NCBI RefSeq assembly: GCF_002251295.1
Contig: NZ_NPJA01000019.1
Span: forward strand, 186,001-250,000
Direction: 5' to 3'
DNA: 64,000 nucleotides
DNA from: Prevotella sp. P5-50
Lineage (GTDB): Bacteria > Bacteroidota > Bacteroidia > Bacteroidales > Bacteroidaceae
A program made the translations under genes and the position numbers. This document shows, in pieces, positions 44,297 through 53,053 of this stretch (position 1 is its first letter; each line of letters begins with the position of its first letter). The notes beneath the pieces were generated by a model, which saw nothing but the letters and a program-made list of their open reading frames with translations, was not told the origin of the DNA and searched no databases.

Positions 44297-44709
44297 ATTT
44301 TCACTTCTATATTAGGGTTCTGTCGTAGCAGTTCTTGTACAAACTCCTGACTGTTTTTGGGCGATATGATAATATCATCGAAGCGGTTGTAGAAAATACA
44401 AATGCGCTGAAGACTCAATGCTGGCGAACTAAGCATCGTACGACAAGGCGTTATCTTCAGTATCTTGTCGATAGGTACATCCCATCCGATAAACATGCCG
44501 CACCTCACCTTCAACACCCCTTCTCCAATGGTATAGTCGGTATGCAGCAACAGATCTACTAAGAGCCATGTCATCAACACCGTCACCACTACAATTATCC
44601 ATTCATAGTTGGTGACTATCACCTGCCATATCAAAAAGCCGATAACGCACATGAATAATATCACGAGCCAAGTATCCACTCTCGATTTATATACCTTGTT
44701 TTCTATCAT
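44293..44709 (-). CDS. PH-domain-like membrane protein
   Basis: 138-residue protein with two hydrophobic segments (about residues 14-32 and 36-54) followed by a bacterial PH-like domain (bPH type): TDYTIGEGVLKVRCGMFIG, VPIDKILKITPCRTMLSSPALSL and DDIIISPKNSQEFVQEL. This arrangement is a common small Bacteroidota/Firmicutes family of unknown function. TATCTTTG at 44733-44740 on the minus strand is the likely promoter element, 23 nt from the start codon. Confidence 0.85.
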   Translation of the reverse strand: MIENKVYKSRVDTWLVILFMCVIGFLIWQVIVTNYEWIIVVVTVLMTWLLVDLLLHTDYTIGEGVLKVRCGMFIGWDVPIDKILKITPCRTMLSSPALSLQRICIFYNRFDDIIISPKNSQEFVQELLRQNPNIEVKI

Positions 44710-44865
44710 TTAGCGTTGCAGTTATTCGACTGCAAAGATACATTATTTTTTCGAACTCTACACCTTTTCTATAAACAAATACAAGAGAAGTCGTAGCAAA
44801 AAGATTGTCTTTATGGAGACAACCCAGAGTTTCTCGACTTACAAAGTGTCAGCCACATACCATGA

Positions 44866-44894
44866 AGGGCTGCCGCATCGAGATGCAACAGCCC
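44866..44894 (-). terminator. Possible terminator hairpin after the 131-aa gene
   Basis: Stem AGGGCTG(C/T)(C/T)GCAT with G-U pairs around a 3-nt loop, 24 nt after the stop on the minus strand; no T-run follows, so weak. Confidence 0.35.
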
Positions 44895-44918
44895 TGTTAT
44901 CAACATATATAAAAGCGC

Positions 44919-45314
44919 TTAACAAAGTAGCGCAGAGACTGCCAGTGCGTCATCGCCTTCATAGACTTTCATCTCTGTCATGGGCGAATAGTTGAAATTG
45001 GAAAAACGGAAAAGTTGAACTGCAAGGTATTCATAGTCTTGCGAACAAGCTATTTCCAAGCGGAAAGGTCCAACCGCAACAGTGGGCAACTTACCCTTTT
45101 CCACTTCGCTACGCATCGTCTTACCGTCAGTCTGAAGCAGTTGTGTGAGTCGGCCTTCCATATCTGGAGCATACTCATTGACCTTCAGATTGATTTTAGA
45201 TGATGTGGGGGCGTAGGTAAGATTGGTCTTCAATCCGAGAAAACCACGACTGATATTAATACGAGAATCGTTGGAGAGAGCCTCAGCCATCTCCATGTGT
45301 TTATAATTTGCCAT
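44919..45314 (-). CDS. Unrecognised 131-aa cytoplasmic protein
   Basis: No family recognised. The protein lacks a signal peptide and membrane segments; it is predicted mainly beta (LGLKTNLTYAPTSSKINLKVNEYAP, VGPFRLEIACSQDYEYLAVQLFRFSNF). The composition is protein-like with normal codon use, and there is no competing frame. It stands alone on the minus strand, 83 nt after the next minus-strand gene, so a shared transcript is possible. No TAnnTTTG box is seen directly upstream. Confidence 0.7.
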   Translation of the reverse strand: MANYKHMEMAEALSNDSRINISRGFLGLKTNLTYAPTSSKINLKVNEYAPDMEGRLTQLLQTDGKTMRSEVEKGKLPTVAVGPFRLEIACSQDYEYLAVQLFRFSNFNYSPMTEMKVYEGDDALAVSALLC

Positions 45315-45397
45315 TGTTTTTTGATGTTAGAATGTGTTTCTTAAAATAAATAAATAAATGTGCTATAGGCCAAGAAGGCCAATAAAGAAACACACTG

Positions 45398-45787
45398 CTA
45401 ACGCAGAATCCGCCTCAGTGCAATGATATAATACTGGCACGAGACGGCACTCTGATGGGGTGACACCTCTTGGCGACGACGCCCATCATAGTGATCATGT
45501 ATAAGAATGATTGGGGTTTTCAGCGAAACGGCTACTAATCGCTGGCCTGTAGGATGCCCACCGCCCATGGTGGGCAAGCGCAACAAGCGTGGCATAGCAA
45601 TACGATAGCCATCATAAACATCTGTCAACAGTGCCTCACCCAAAGGTTGATGTTTGCTATCATTATCATAGATCTGGTCGGAAACAGGCACCGATTCGTT
45701 ACATCTTTCCACGGCAAAAACCTCCTGCTGCTGACCAAAAGTCATCAGCAGAAGCAACAATACAAAGTGGAAAAGACGCTGTTTCAT
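45398..45787 (-). CDS. Unrecognised secreted protein (129 aa)
   Basis: Signal peptide MKQRLFHFVLLLLLMTFGQ...EVFA (about residues 1-25) followed by about 100 residues without recognised family; includes DVYDGYRIAMPRLLRLP and a C-terminal ALRRILR. The mature part has two Cys (RCNES, VSCQY), which could pair in the periplasm. The start was chosen at the signal peptide; a longer frame begins upstream of the promoter. A TAATTTTG element ends 5 nt from the ATG, implying a leaderless mRNA. Confidence 0.65.
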   Translation of the reverse strand: MKQRLFHFVLLLLLMTFGQQQEVFAVERCNESVPVSDQIYDNDSKHQPLGEALLTDVYDGYRIAMPRLLRLPTMGGGHPTGQRLVAVSLKTPIILIHDHYDGRRRQEVSPHQSAVSCQYYIIALRRILR

Positions 45788-45792
45788 AACTG

Positions 45793-45800
45793 CAAAATTA
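45793..45800 (-). promoter_or_regulatory. -7 promoter element (TAATTTTG) of the secreted-protein gene
   Basis: TAATTTTG followed by C on the minus strand, 5 nt from the start codon. Confidence 0.5.
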
Positions 45801-45886
45801 AACATTCTGCGCGAAAAAACGGCATATAAATCCATTTTTTACATGTTTCTTAATATTTTAAATAATATATGGATATTTTTTGTTAG

Positions 45887-45919
45887 ATTGTAAGCAATCT
45901 TATATATATTGCTTACAAT
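45887..45919. promoter_or_regulatory. Perfect 12-bp inverted repeat upstream of gltB
   Basis: ATTGTAAGCAAT and ATTGCTTACAAT separated by 9 bp, 68 bp upstream of the gltB -7 element and between divergent genes. Possible operator or RNA hairpin. Confidence 0.6.
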
Positions 45920-45987
45920 TCGTTTGCAAGCTTTCATTTGTAGATAGAAAACCACCGCTTATCCTATCATATTGCTATCTTATTTTG

Positions 45988-45995
45988 TAATTTTG
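45988..45995 (+). promoter_or_regulatory. -7 promoter element (TAATTTTG) of gltB
   Basis: TAATTTTG followed by C, 32 nt before the gltB ATG. Confidence 0.65.
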
Positions 45996-46027
45996 CAAGC
46001 AGAACGAAAGTTTAAATAGAGGATAAT

Positions 46028-49000
46028 ATGACAAAGTGTAAGCAAACCAACAAACAACAAGGGCTTTATCAACATGATTATGAACATGATGCCTGCGGTG
46101 TGGGCATGGTGGTCAACATCCATGGCAATAAGAGTCACGAATTAGTAGATAATGCTTTACGAGTGCTGGAAAATATGCAGCACCGCGGTGCAGAGGGCGC
46201 TGACAAGAAAACCGGCGATGGTGCAGGTATCATGTTGCAGATTCCCCACGAGTTTATACTGCTTCAAGGCATTCCTGTACCTGAAAAAGGAAAGTACGGA
46301 ACAGGTTTGATTTTCCTTCCAAAAGACAAGGAACGCCAACAAGAGATACTCTCTATTATGATAGAAGAAATAGAGCGCGAGGGGTTGCAGTTAATGCATC
46401 TGCGTAACGTGCCCGTCAATCCCGAATGTTTGGGACAGGCAGCACTGGGCAATGAACCCGACATCAAGCAGGTTTTCGTTACTGGAGTTGCCGACGACAG
46501 CGTTGCCGACTTTCCACGCACACTCTATGTCATCCGCAAAAAGATAGAACATCGCGTCAGCGATGAAGACTTCTATATCTGTTCGCTAAGCAACACAAAC
46601 ATCATTTACAAGGGAATGCTCACCAGCAAACAGCTGCGTGAGTATTTTCCCGATCTTTCAAATCCCTATTTCACCAGTGGTCTGGCACTTGTACACTCAC
46701 GTTTCAGTACCAACACCTTCCCCACTTGGTCGCTCGCACAACCTTTCCGACTGTTGGCACACAATGGTGAAATAAACACCATACGCGGCAACCGTGGATG
46801 GATGCAGGCACGCGAAAGCGTATTGTTGAAAGAGGATTCACCACTTACTCCAGCAATCTCGCCCATCGTACAGCCGGGTATGAGCGACTCGGCATCACTT
46901 GATAATGTATTAGAATTCTTTGTGATGAGTGGTCTGTCATTGCCTCATGCCATGAGTATTCTTGTGCCTGAATCGTTCAACGACAAGAACCCAATATCCG
47001 AAGATCTTAAGGCTTTCTATGAATACCACTCTATTCTGATGGAGCCATGGGACGGTCCGGCAGCTCTACTTTTTAGCGATGGGCGCTTTGCCGGTGGTAT
47101 GCTCGACCGCAATGGCCTACGTCCTGCACGCTATACCATTACTAAAAACGATACGATGGTAGTAGCTTCTGAGGCAGGAGTAATCGATTTCAATCCTACG
47201 GAAGTGGCTGAAAAAGGTCGCTTGCAACCAGGTAAAATCTTGCTCATCGATACCCAAGAGGGCAAAATCTACTATGATGGCGAAATCAAGGAACAGCTCG
47301 CCAAGGAGCATCCCTATCGCCAATGGCTTTCTACCAACCGTATCCAGTTGGAGAAACTCAAGAGCGGTCGCCATATAGCCAACAGCGTAGATAACCTTTT
47401 GCAAAAAGAAGTGATGTTCGGTTATGGCGAGGAAGATGTCGATGGCACCATCGCACCGATGGCAGTCAATGGTGTTGAGCCTACCGCTGCCATGGGTAAC
47501 GACACACCATTGGCGGTGTTGAGCAATCGTCCACAAACGTTCTTCAACTATTTCCGTCAGCAGTTTGCCCAAGTCACAAACCCTGCTATCGACTCTATCC
47601 GCGAATCACTTGTCATGTCGCTCACGGAGTATATCGGTCGTGTAGGCGCTGGCATCCTCACTCCAGACGAGAGCAATTGTAAGATGGTGCGTCTCCCCCA
47701 CCCCATTTTGAATAACACTCAGCTCGATATACTCTGCAATATTCGCTATAAAGGATTCAACACCGTGAAGCTTCCCATGCTCTTTGAATGTAAAAAGGGT
47801 GAAGATGGACTCCGCGATGCACTATCGAAACTCTGCCACGATGCAGAACAGTCGGTTGATGCAGGCTACAACTACATTATCTTATCAGACCGTGAAGTAG
47901 ATCAAGACCACGCTGCCATCCCATCATTACTCGCAGTCAGTGCCGTCCACCATTATCTCATCAGCGTTGGAAAGCGTGTGCAAACCGCCCTTATCGTTGA
48001 AAGTGGCGAGATTCGTGAAACGATGCATGCTGCTCTGCTCTTAGGCTATGGCGCCTCAGCGCTGTGTCCTTATATGACGTTTGCCATACTCGACGACCTC
48101 GTCAAGCGCCACAAGATACAGGAAGACTATACTACAGCCGAGGCCAATTATATCAAGGCTGTCAAGAAAGGACTGTTTAAAATTATGGCTAAGATGGGTA
48201 TTTCTACCATCCGTAGCTATCGCGGTGCTAAGATATTCGAGAGCATCGGACTCAACGAGAGTCTCCTGAAGGCATATTTCGGCACAGAGGTGAGCACCAT
48301 TGGTGGTATCGGTTTGGAACGTATCGCACGCGATGCTATCATACTACACGACAAGGCTTTCGCCACCGGAAACGATGCAGAAACAGCAGCCGAGGCTTTC
48401 TTGCCCAATTTAGGACAGTTCCATTGGCGCAAAGACGGTATCCGTCATGCATGGAATCCAGAAACTATTGCCACCTTGCAACTTGCTACTCGCACAGGCA
48501 ACTATGATAAATTCAAGGAATATACACACTTGGTGGATGACAAAGCAGACCCCATCTTCATCCGCGACTTCCTTGGTTTCAAGAAGAATCCTATCCCTCT
48601 TGAAGAGGTAGAACCCGTAGAAAGCATTGTCAAGCACTTTGTTTCAGGTGCAATGTCATTTGGCGCACTGTCGAAAGAAGCACACGAAGCCATTTGTCTG
48701 GCTATGAATCTGCTGGGAACAAGAAGTAATACTGGTGAGGGCGGTGAAGACTCTGAACGTTTTCACAGTACCGTTGACGGCATCTCTCTATCTTCTAAAA
48801 CCAAGCAGGTGGCCAGTGGTAGATTCGGTGTCACAACTGAATATCTTGTCAATGCAGAAGAAATTCAAATCAAAGTAGCACAGGGTGCAAAACCTGGCGA
48901 AGGTGGTCAGTTGCCCGGATTCAAGGTCAATGAGGTCATTGCAAAGACACGTCACAGCATTCCGGGTATCAGTCTTATCTCTCCGCCACCACACCACGAC

Positions 49001-50548
49001 ATCTACTCTATCGAAGATTTGGCTCAACTCATCTTTGATTTGAAACACGTAAACCCTCGCGCTGCCATCAGCGTCAAGCTCGTTGCAGAAAGTGGTGTAG
49101 GAACTATTGCTGCCGGTGTAGCAAAGGCAAAGGCCGATCTTATCGTTATCAGCGGTGCTGAAGGCGGCACAGGCGCATCACCTGCCAGCAGTATGCGCTT
49201 TGCTGGAATATCGCCTGAAATCGGACTGAGCGAAACTCAGCAGACCTTGGTAAAGAATGGATTACGCGGACAGGTACGCCTCCAAGTTGATGGACAAATC
49301 AAAACCGGACGCGATGTCATACTCATGGCACTGATGGGTGCCGAGGAGTTTGGTTTCGGCACATCCGTACTTATCGTATTAGGATGTATGATGATGCGCA
49401 AATGTAACCTCAACACCTGTCCTATGGGTGTTGCCACACAGAATCCGGAACTGCGTAAGCACTTCATCGGACGCTACGAATATCTCGTCAACTACTTCAC
49501 TTTCCTTGCAAGAGAAGTACGCGAATATTTGGCTGAAATGGGCTTCCGTCGCCTTAACGATATCGTGGGACATACAGAACTTGCTGTGGTAAAGGATACA
49601 GAGACAACAACAGACCACAAACCTGTGCTCGATTTCACACGTCTGCTCTTTAAAGAGGGTGACAGTAAGACAGCACTCTGCCATATCCCAACCAGCGAAA
49701 TGCACACTGACACAACTTCGCTCGATGCACAGATGATACGCGGTGCAGAGCCAGCCATAGAGCGTCAGGAAGAAGTCAATCTTGACTTTGCCATCAGAAA
49801 TACCGACCGAGCCGTTGGCGCAACACTTGCAGGAACCATTGCCCTCCGCTATGGACAGCAAGGATTACCCGACCAAACCATCAATGTGAAGTTCAAAGGA
49901 TCGGCTGGTCAGTCATTTGGTGCATTCCTCAACAAGGGTATTTCATTCAAACTGGAAGGCGAAACCAACGACTACTTCGCAAAGGGACTATCAGGCGGAC
50001 GTATTGCCATACTGCCTCCAGTACGATCTAACTTCAATGCAGAAGATAATATCATTGCAGGAAATACCGGACTTTATGGTGCTACAAGCGGCGAACTCTA
50101 TATCAATGGTAAGGTTGGCGAACGTTTCGGAGTAAGAAACTCAGGAGCTATAGCCGTTATAGAAGGTGCTGGCGACCACTGTTGCGAATATATGACAGGC
50201 GGACGCGTCGTCGTTTTAGGACAGACAGGACGCAATTTTGCTGCAGGAATGTCGGGCGGTGTTGCTTACGTATGGGATAAAAACCATAACTTCGACTATT
50301 TCTGCAATATGGATATGGTAGAAATCAACCTTGTAGAAGAAGCACAGTACCGCAAGGAACTACACGAACTCATCAGACAACACTATCTGTACACCGGTTC
50401 AAAACTGGCACGTACCATGCTCGATGACTGGCAGCGTTACGTAGAGGACTTCATTCAAGTAGTTCCTATCGAATACAAACGCGTGCTGCAAGAAGAACAA
50501 ATGAACAAACTCAGACAGAAAATCGCTGATATGCAAAGAGACTATTAA
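46028..50548 (+). CDS. gltB: Glutamate synthase large subunit
   Basis: 1506-residue subunit that transfers the glutamine amide to 2-oxoglutarate. The class II glutaminase domain starts at Cys23 in HDACGVGM after a 22-residue propeptide. The central domain, the FMN-binding synthase domain (with GAEGGTGASPAS) and the [3Fe-4S] cluster (C-x5-C-x4-C within GCMMMRKCNLNTCPMG, near residue 1120) follow, then the C-terminal GxGxG beta-helix. Length and order are standard for the bacterial NAD(P)H enzyme. It is 31 nt upstream of gltD and has a promoter with an unusual upstream palindrome. Confidence 0.98.
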   Translation: MTKCKQTNKQQGLYQHDYEHDACGVGMVVNIHGNKSHELVDNALRVLENMQHRGAEGADKKTGDGAGIMLQIPHEFILLQGIPVPEKGKYGTGLIFLPKDKERQQEILSIMIEEIEREGLQLMHLRNVPVNPECLGQAALGNEPDIKQVFVTGVADDSVADFPRTLYVIRKKIEHRVSDEDFYICSLSNTNIIYKGMLTSKQLREYFPDLSNPYFTSGLALVHSRFSTNTFPTWSLAQPFRLLAHNGEINTIRGNRGWMQARESVLLKEDSPLTPAISPIVQPGMSDSASLDNVLEFFVMSGLSLPHAMSILVPESFNDKNPISEDLKAFYEYHSILMEPWDGPAALLFSDGRFAGGMLDRNGLRPARYTITKNDTMVVASEAGVIDFNPTEVAEKGRLQPGKILLIDTQEGKIYYDGEIKEQLAKEHPYRQWLSTNRIQLEKLKSGRHIANSVDNLLQKEVMFGYGEEDVDGTIAPMAVNGVEPTAAMGNDTPLAVLSNRPQTFFNYFRQQFAQVTNPAIDSIRESLVMSLTEYIGRVGAGILTPDESNCKMVRLPHPILNNTQLDILCNIRYKGFNTVKLPMLFECKKGEDGLRDALSKLCHDAEQSVDAGYNYIILSDREVDQDHAAIPSLLAVSAVHHYLISVGKRVQTALIVESGEIRETMHAALLLGYGASALCPYMTFAILDDLVKRHKIQEDYTTAEANYIKAVKKGLFKIMAKMGISTIRSYRGAKIFESIGLNESLLKAYFGTEVSTIGGIGLERIARDAIILHDKAFATGNDAETAAEAFLPNLGQFHWRKDGIRHAWNPETIATLQLATRTGNYDKFKEYTHLVDDKADPIFIRDFLGFKKNPIPLEEVEPVESIVKHFVSGAMSFGALSKEAHEAICLAMNLLGTRSNTGEGGEDSERFHSTVDGISLSSKTKQVASGRFGVTTEYLVNAEEIQIKVAQGAKPGEGGQLPGFKVNEVIAKTRHSIPGISLISPPPHHDIYSIEDLAQLIFDLKHVNPRAAISVKLVAESGVGTIAAGVAKAKADLIVISGAEGGTGASPASSMRFAGISPEIGLSETQQTLVKNGLRGQVRLQVDGQIKTGRDVILMALMGAEEFGFGTSVLIVLGCMMMRKCNLNTCPMGVATQNPELRKHFIGRYEYLVNYFTFLAREVREYLAEMGFRRLNDIVGHTELAVVKDTETTTDHKPVLDFTRLLFKEGDSKTALCHIPTSEMHTDTTSLDAQMIRGAEPAIERQEEVNLDFAIRNTDRAVGATLAGTIALRYGQQGLPDQTINVKFKGSAGQSFGAFLNKGISFKLEGETNDYFAKGLSGGRIAILPPVRSNFNAEDNIIAGNTGLYGATSGELYINGKVGERFGVRNSGAIAVIEGAGDHCCEYMTGGRVVVLGQTGRNFAAGMSGGVAYVWDKNHNFDYFCNMDMVEINLVEEAQYRKELHELIRQHYLYTGSKLARTMLDDWQRYVEDFIQVVPIEYKRVLQEEQMNKLRQKIADMQRDY

Positions 50549-50579
50549 GCATTGAAGCACAGAAAGACAATAGACAACT

Positions 50580-51929
50580 ATGGGAAATCCAAAAGCATTC
50601 TTAGAGATACACCGGCAAGAAGCTGGCTATCGTCCAATACATGACCGTATCCACGACTTCGGTGAAGTGGAGCAAACGCTCAATACCAAGGAACGCAAAG
50701 CACAGGCATCACGCTGCATGGACTGTGGTGTTCCATTCTGCCACTGGGCTTGTCCGCTGGGCAACAAACCACCCGAATGGAACGATGCTTTGTATCGTGG
50801 AGACTGGGAACTTGCCTATCGGCTACTCAATGCCACCAATCCGTTCCCTGAATTCACAGGACGCATCTGCCCAGCATTGTGCGAGAAAGCGTGCATTCTC
50901 AATTTGATAGAACACGAACCCACTACCAACCGAGAAGATGAAGCCTCTATCACAGAAGCCGCATTCCGTGAGGGTTATGTTATTACCCACCATCCCAAGC
51001 GCAACGGCAAACGCGTGGCTGTCATCGGAGCAGGTCCTGCCGGCCTAGCAGCAGCTAATGATTTGAATCTAAAGGGTTATGAGGTGACCGTCTATGACCG
51101 TCATGAAGCTGCCGGAGGTCTGTTGCGTTATGGTATTCCCAACTTCAAACTCAACAAGGCCATTATAGACCGACGCATGAAAGTGTTGTATGATGAAGGT
51201 ATTAAGTTTGTATTTGAAGCCGATATCGACCTACAGCATCTGTCGCTCGCCAACGAGTTTGATGCCGTAGTGATTGCCACCGGTACACCAACAGCACGCG
51301 ATTTGAAGATTCCCGGACGCGAACTCAAGGGAGTTCACTTTGCACTCGACATTCTCTCACAACAGAATAGAATACTCGATGGTATAGAGTTTAAGAAAGA
51401 CGAAATCGTCACCGCTAAGGGTAAAGACGTGCTCGTCATTGGTGGCGGTGACACCGGTAGCGACTGTATTGGTACAGCCCACCGTCAGGGTTGTAAGAGC
51501 GTGACACAGATAGAAATCATGCCTAAGCCACCTGTAGGACCAGAAGATCCTAAAAATCCATGGCCTGCATACCCCAGAACTCTCAAAACTACGAGTAGCC
51601 ACGAGGAAGGATGCACCCGTCGCTGGAATATCAATTCACTTGAATTCATAGGCAAGGACGGTAAACTGACTGGTGTACGCGTGCAAGAAATAGATTGGAA
51701 ACCCGATCCAGAGGGCGGTCGTCCACTCATGGTGGAAAAGGGAAAACCAGAGATTATCAAAGCCGAACTGGTATTACTCGCTATGGGATTCCTCAAGCCC
51801 GAACATCCACAGTATCCCAAGAATGTTTTCGTTTGCGGCGATGCTGCCAATGGCGCCAGTCTTGTGGTACGTGCATTAGCAAGCGGTAAACAGACTGCCG
51901 CCAAGGTGGATGACTTCCTCAAGAAATAA
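50580..51929 (+). CDS. gltD: Glutamate synthase small subunit
   Basis: 449-residue NAD(P)H-oxidising subunit that passes electrons to GltB. N-terminal four-cysteine [4Fe-4S] motifs (CMDCGVPFCHWACPLGN and CPALCEKACIL) precede FAD (VAVIGAGPAGLAAAND) and NAD(P) (VLVIGGGDTGSDC) folds; the last Gly-rich block, VFVCGDAANGASLVVRA, is near the C-terminus. Length standard. It ends the operon and a bidirectional hairpin separates it from the convergent cobalamin operon. Confidence 0.97.
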   Translation: MGNPKAFLEIHRQEAGYRPIHDRIHDFGEVEQTLNTKERKAQASRCMDCGVPFCHWACPLGNKPPEWNDALYRGDWELAYRLLNATNPFPEFTGRICPALCEKACILNLIEHEPTTNREDEASITEAAFREGYVITHHPKRNGKRVAVIGAGPAGLAAANDLNLKGYEVTVYDRHEAAGGLLRYGIPNFKLNKAIIDRRMKVLYDEGIKFVFEADIDLQHLSLANEFDAVVIATGTPTARDLKIPGRELKGVHFALDILSQQNRILDGIEFKKDEIVTAKGKDVLVIGGGDTGSDCIGTAHRQGCKSVTQIEIMPKPPVGPEDPKNPWPAYPRTLKTTSSHEEGCTRRWNINSLEFIGKDGKLTGVRVQEIDWKPDPEGGRPLMVEKGKPEIIKAELVLLAMGFLKPEHPQYPKNVFVCGDAANGASLVVRALASGKQTAAKVDDFLKK

Positions 51930-51960
51930 CATCACAAACAATACAAACACAAAAACCATT

Positions 51961-51993
51961 GCGTGCAGACCGAATCCATTCGTGTCTGCACGC
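51961..51993. terminator. Bidirectional terminator between gltD and the permease gene
   Basis: Perfect 10-bp stem GCGTGCAGAC / GTCTGCACGC, followed by TTTCATTT on the plus strand and by GGTTTTTGTG on the minus strand. Confidence 0.85.
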
Positions 51994-52002
51994 TTTCATT
52001 TG

Positions 52003-53040
52003 CTATTTACGCTTGATAAGCATCATCGCCACGATAGGAGCACCTACCAGTGCTGCCACACTATTGACGGGCAGAGCGCCTTCAAAACCGGGCAATCGCG
52101 ACAACAAACAGCATATCAACGTAAGCATAATACCAGAAAACAAGGTGGCAGGCATTAACCATCGATGGTCTGAGGTGCGAAACAAAACACGCGCCAGATG
52201 GGGTACAGCCAATCCAATAAACATGATAGGACCGCAATAGGCAGTCACTACAGCAGCAAGCAAACCCGAAGAAACGATAATCAAGGTGCGTGAGCGACGG
52301 ATATCAAGTCCTAAATTTCGTGCATAATTATCTCCCAATAGCAACATGTTCATCGACTTGATGAGCAGCATACTCATAGGCAACAACACCGCCATCATAA
52401 CGGTAAAGACCATAAGTTGTGTGCCACTGGTGCGTGTGAAGCATCCCAATCCCCACACCACATACGCCTTGACATCCTCTTCAGCACTGAAAAATTTCAG
52501 AATGCCTATTATAGATGTGGCAAGATAACCAGTCATCACACCGATAAGTAGCAACGTAACATTTCCCTGTACGTATCTTGCCACAAATATGATGAGTGCT
52601 AATACGAGCAATGAACCAGCCATAGCGGCAATAGTCATAGCTACATCGCCCACATAACCCAATCTACTCAATGCCACACCACCAATGGAACTGCTCAACA
52701 GCACAACGAATGCCACACCAAGCGAAGCACCGTTAGACACACCAAGCACCGACGGTCCTGCCAAAGGATTGTGGAAAACGGTCTGCATCTGAAGTCCACT
52801 CACCGCCAGACCTGCGCCTGCCAAGAGCGCCGTAAGCGTCTGTGGAAATCGTGAGTTCCATATAATATTACTCCAGATGGTAACCTCCGTGGCATCATAT
52901 CCCGTAGTATCGAGTCCAAGGAGTATGTCTGTCACGGCACGCAAAGGTATCGTTACCGTTCCGATAAGGATGTTGAACAGGAAAAGGACGGCCACTCCCA
53001 CAAGAGTGAAAGCCATCATGATGGCAGGACGATGTTTCAC
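52003..53040 (-). CDS. FecCD/BtuC-type ABC transporter permease
   Basis: 345-residue inner-membrane permease of the iron-siderophore/cobalamin family, with about nine to ten membrane segments. Hallmarks: NPLAGPSVLGVSNGASLG (about residues 91-108), GLAVPHLARVLFRTSDHRWLMP and LGLDIRRSRTL. It follows a binding-protein gene by 13 nt and ends the cobalamin operon. The ATPase partner is not encoded next to it or anywhere in this window. Cargo could be cobalamin, cobinamide or an iron complex; the neighbours favour corrinoids. Confidence 0.93.
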   Translation of the reverse strand: MKHRPAIMMAFTLVGVAVLFLFNILIGTVTIPLRAVTDILLGLDTTGYDATEVTIWSNIIWNSRFPQTLTALLAGAGLAVSGLQMQTVFHNPLAGPSVLGVSNGASLGVAFVVLLSSSIGGVALSRLGYVGDVAMTIAAMAGSLLVLALIIFVARYVQGNVTLLLIGVMTGYLATSIIGILKFFSAEEDVKAYVVWGLGCFTRTSGTQLMVFTVMMAVLLPMSMLLIKSMNMLLLGDNYARNLGLDIRRSRTLIIVSSGLLAAVVTAYCGPIMFIGLAVPHLARVLFRTSDHRWLMPATLFSGIMLTLICCLLSRLPGFEGALPVNSVAALVGAPIVAMMLIKRK

Positions 53041-53053
53041 TTGTATAGCTATA

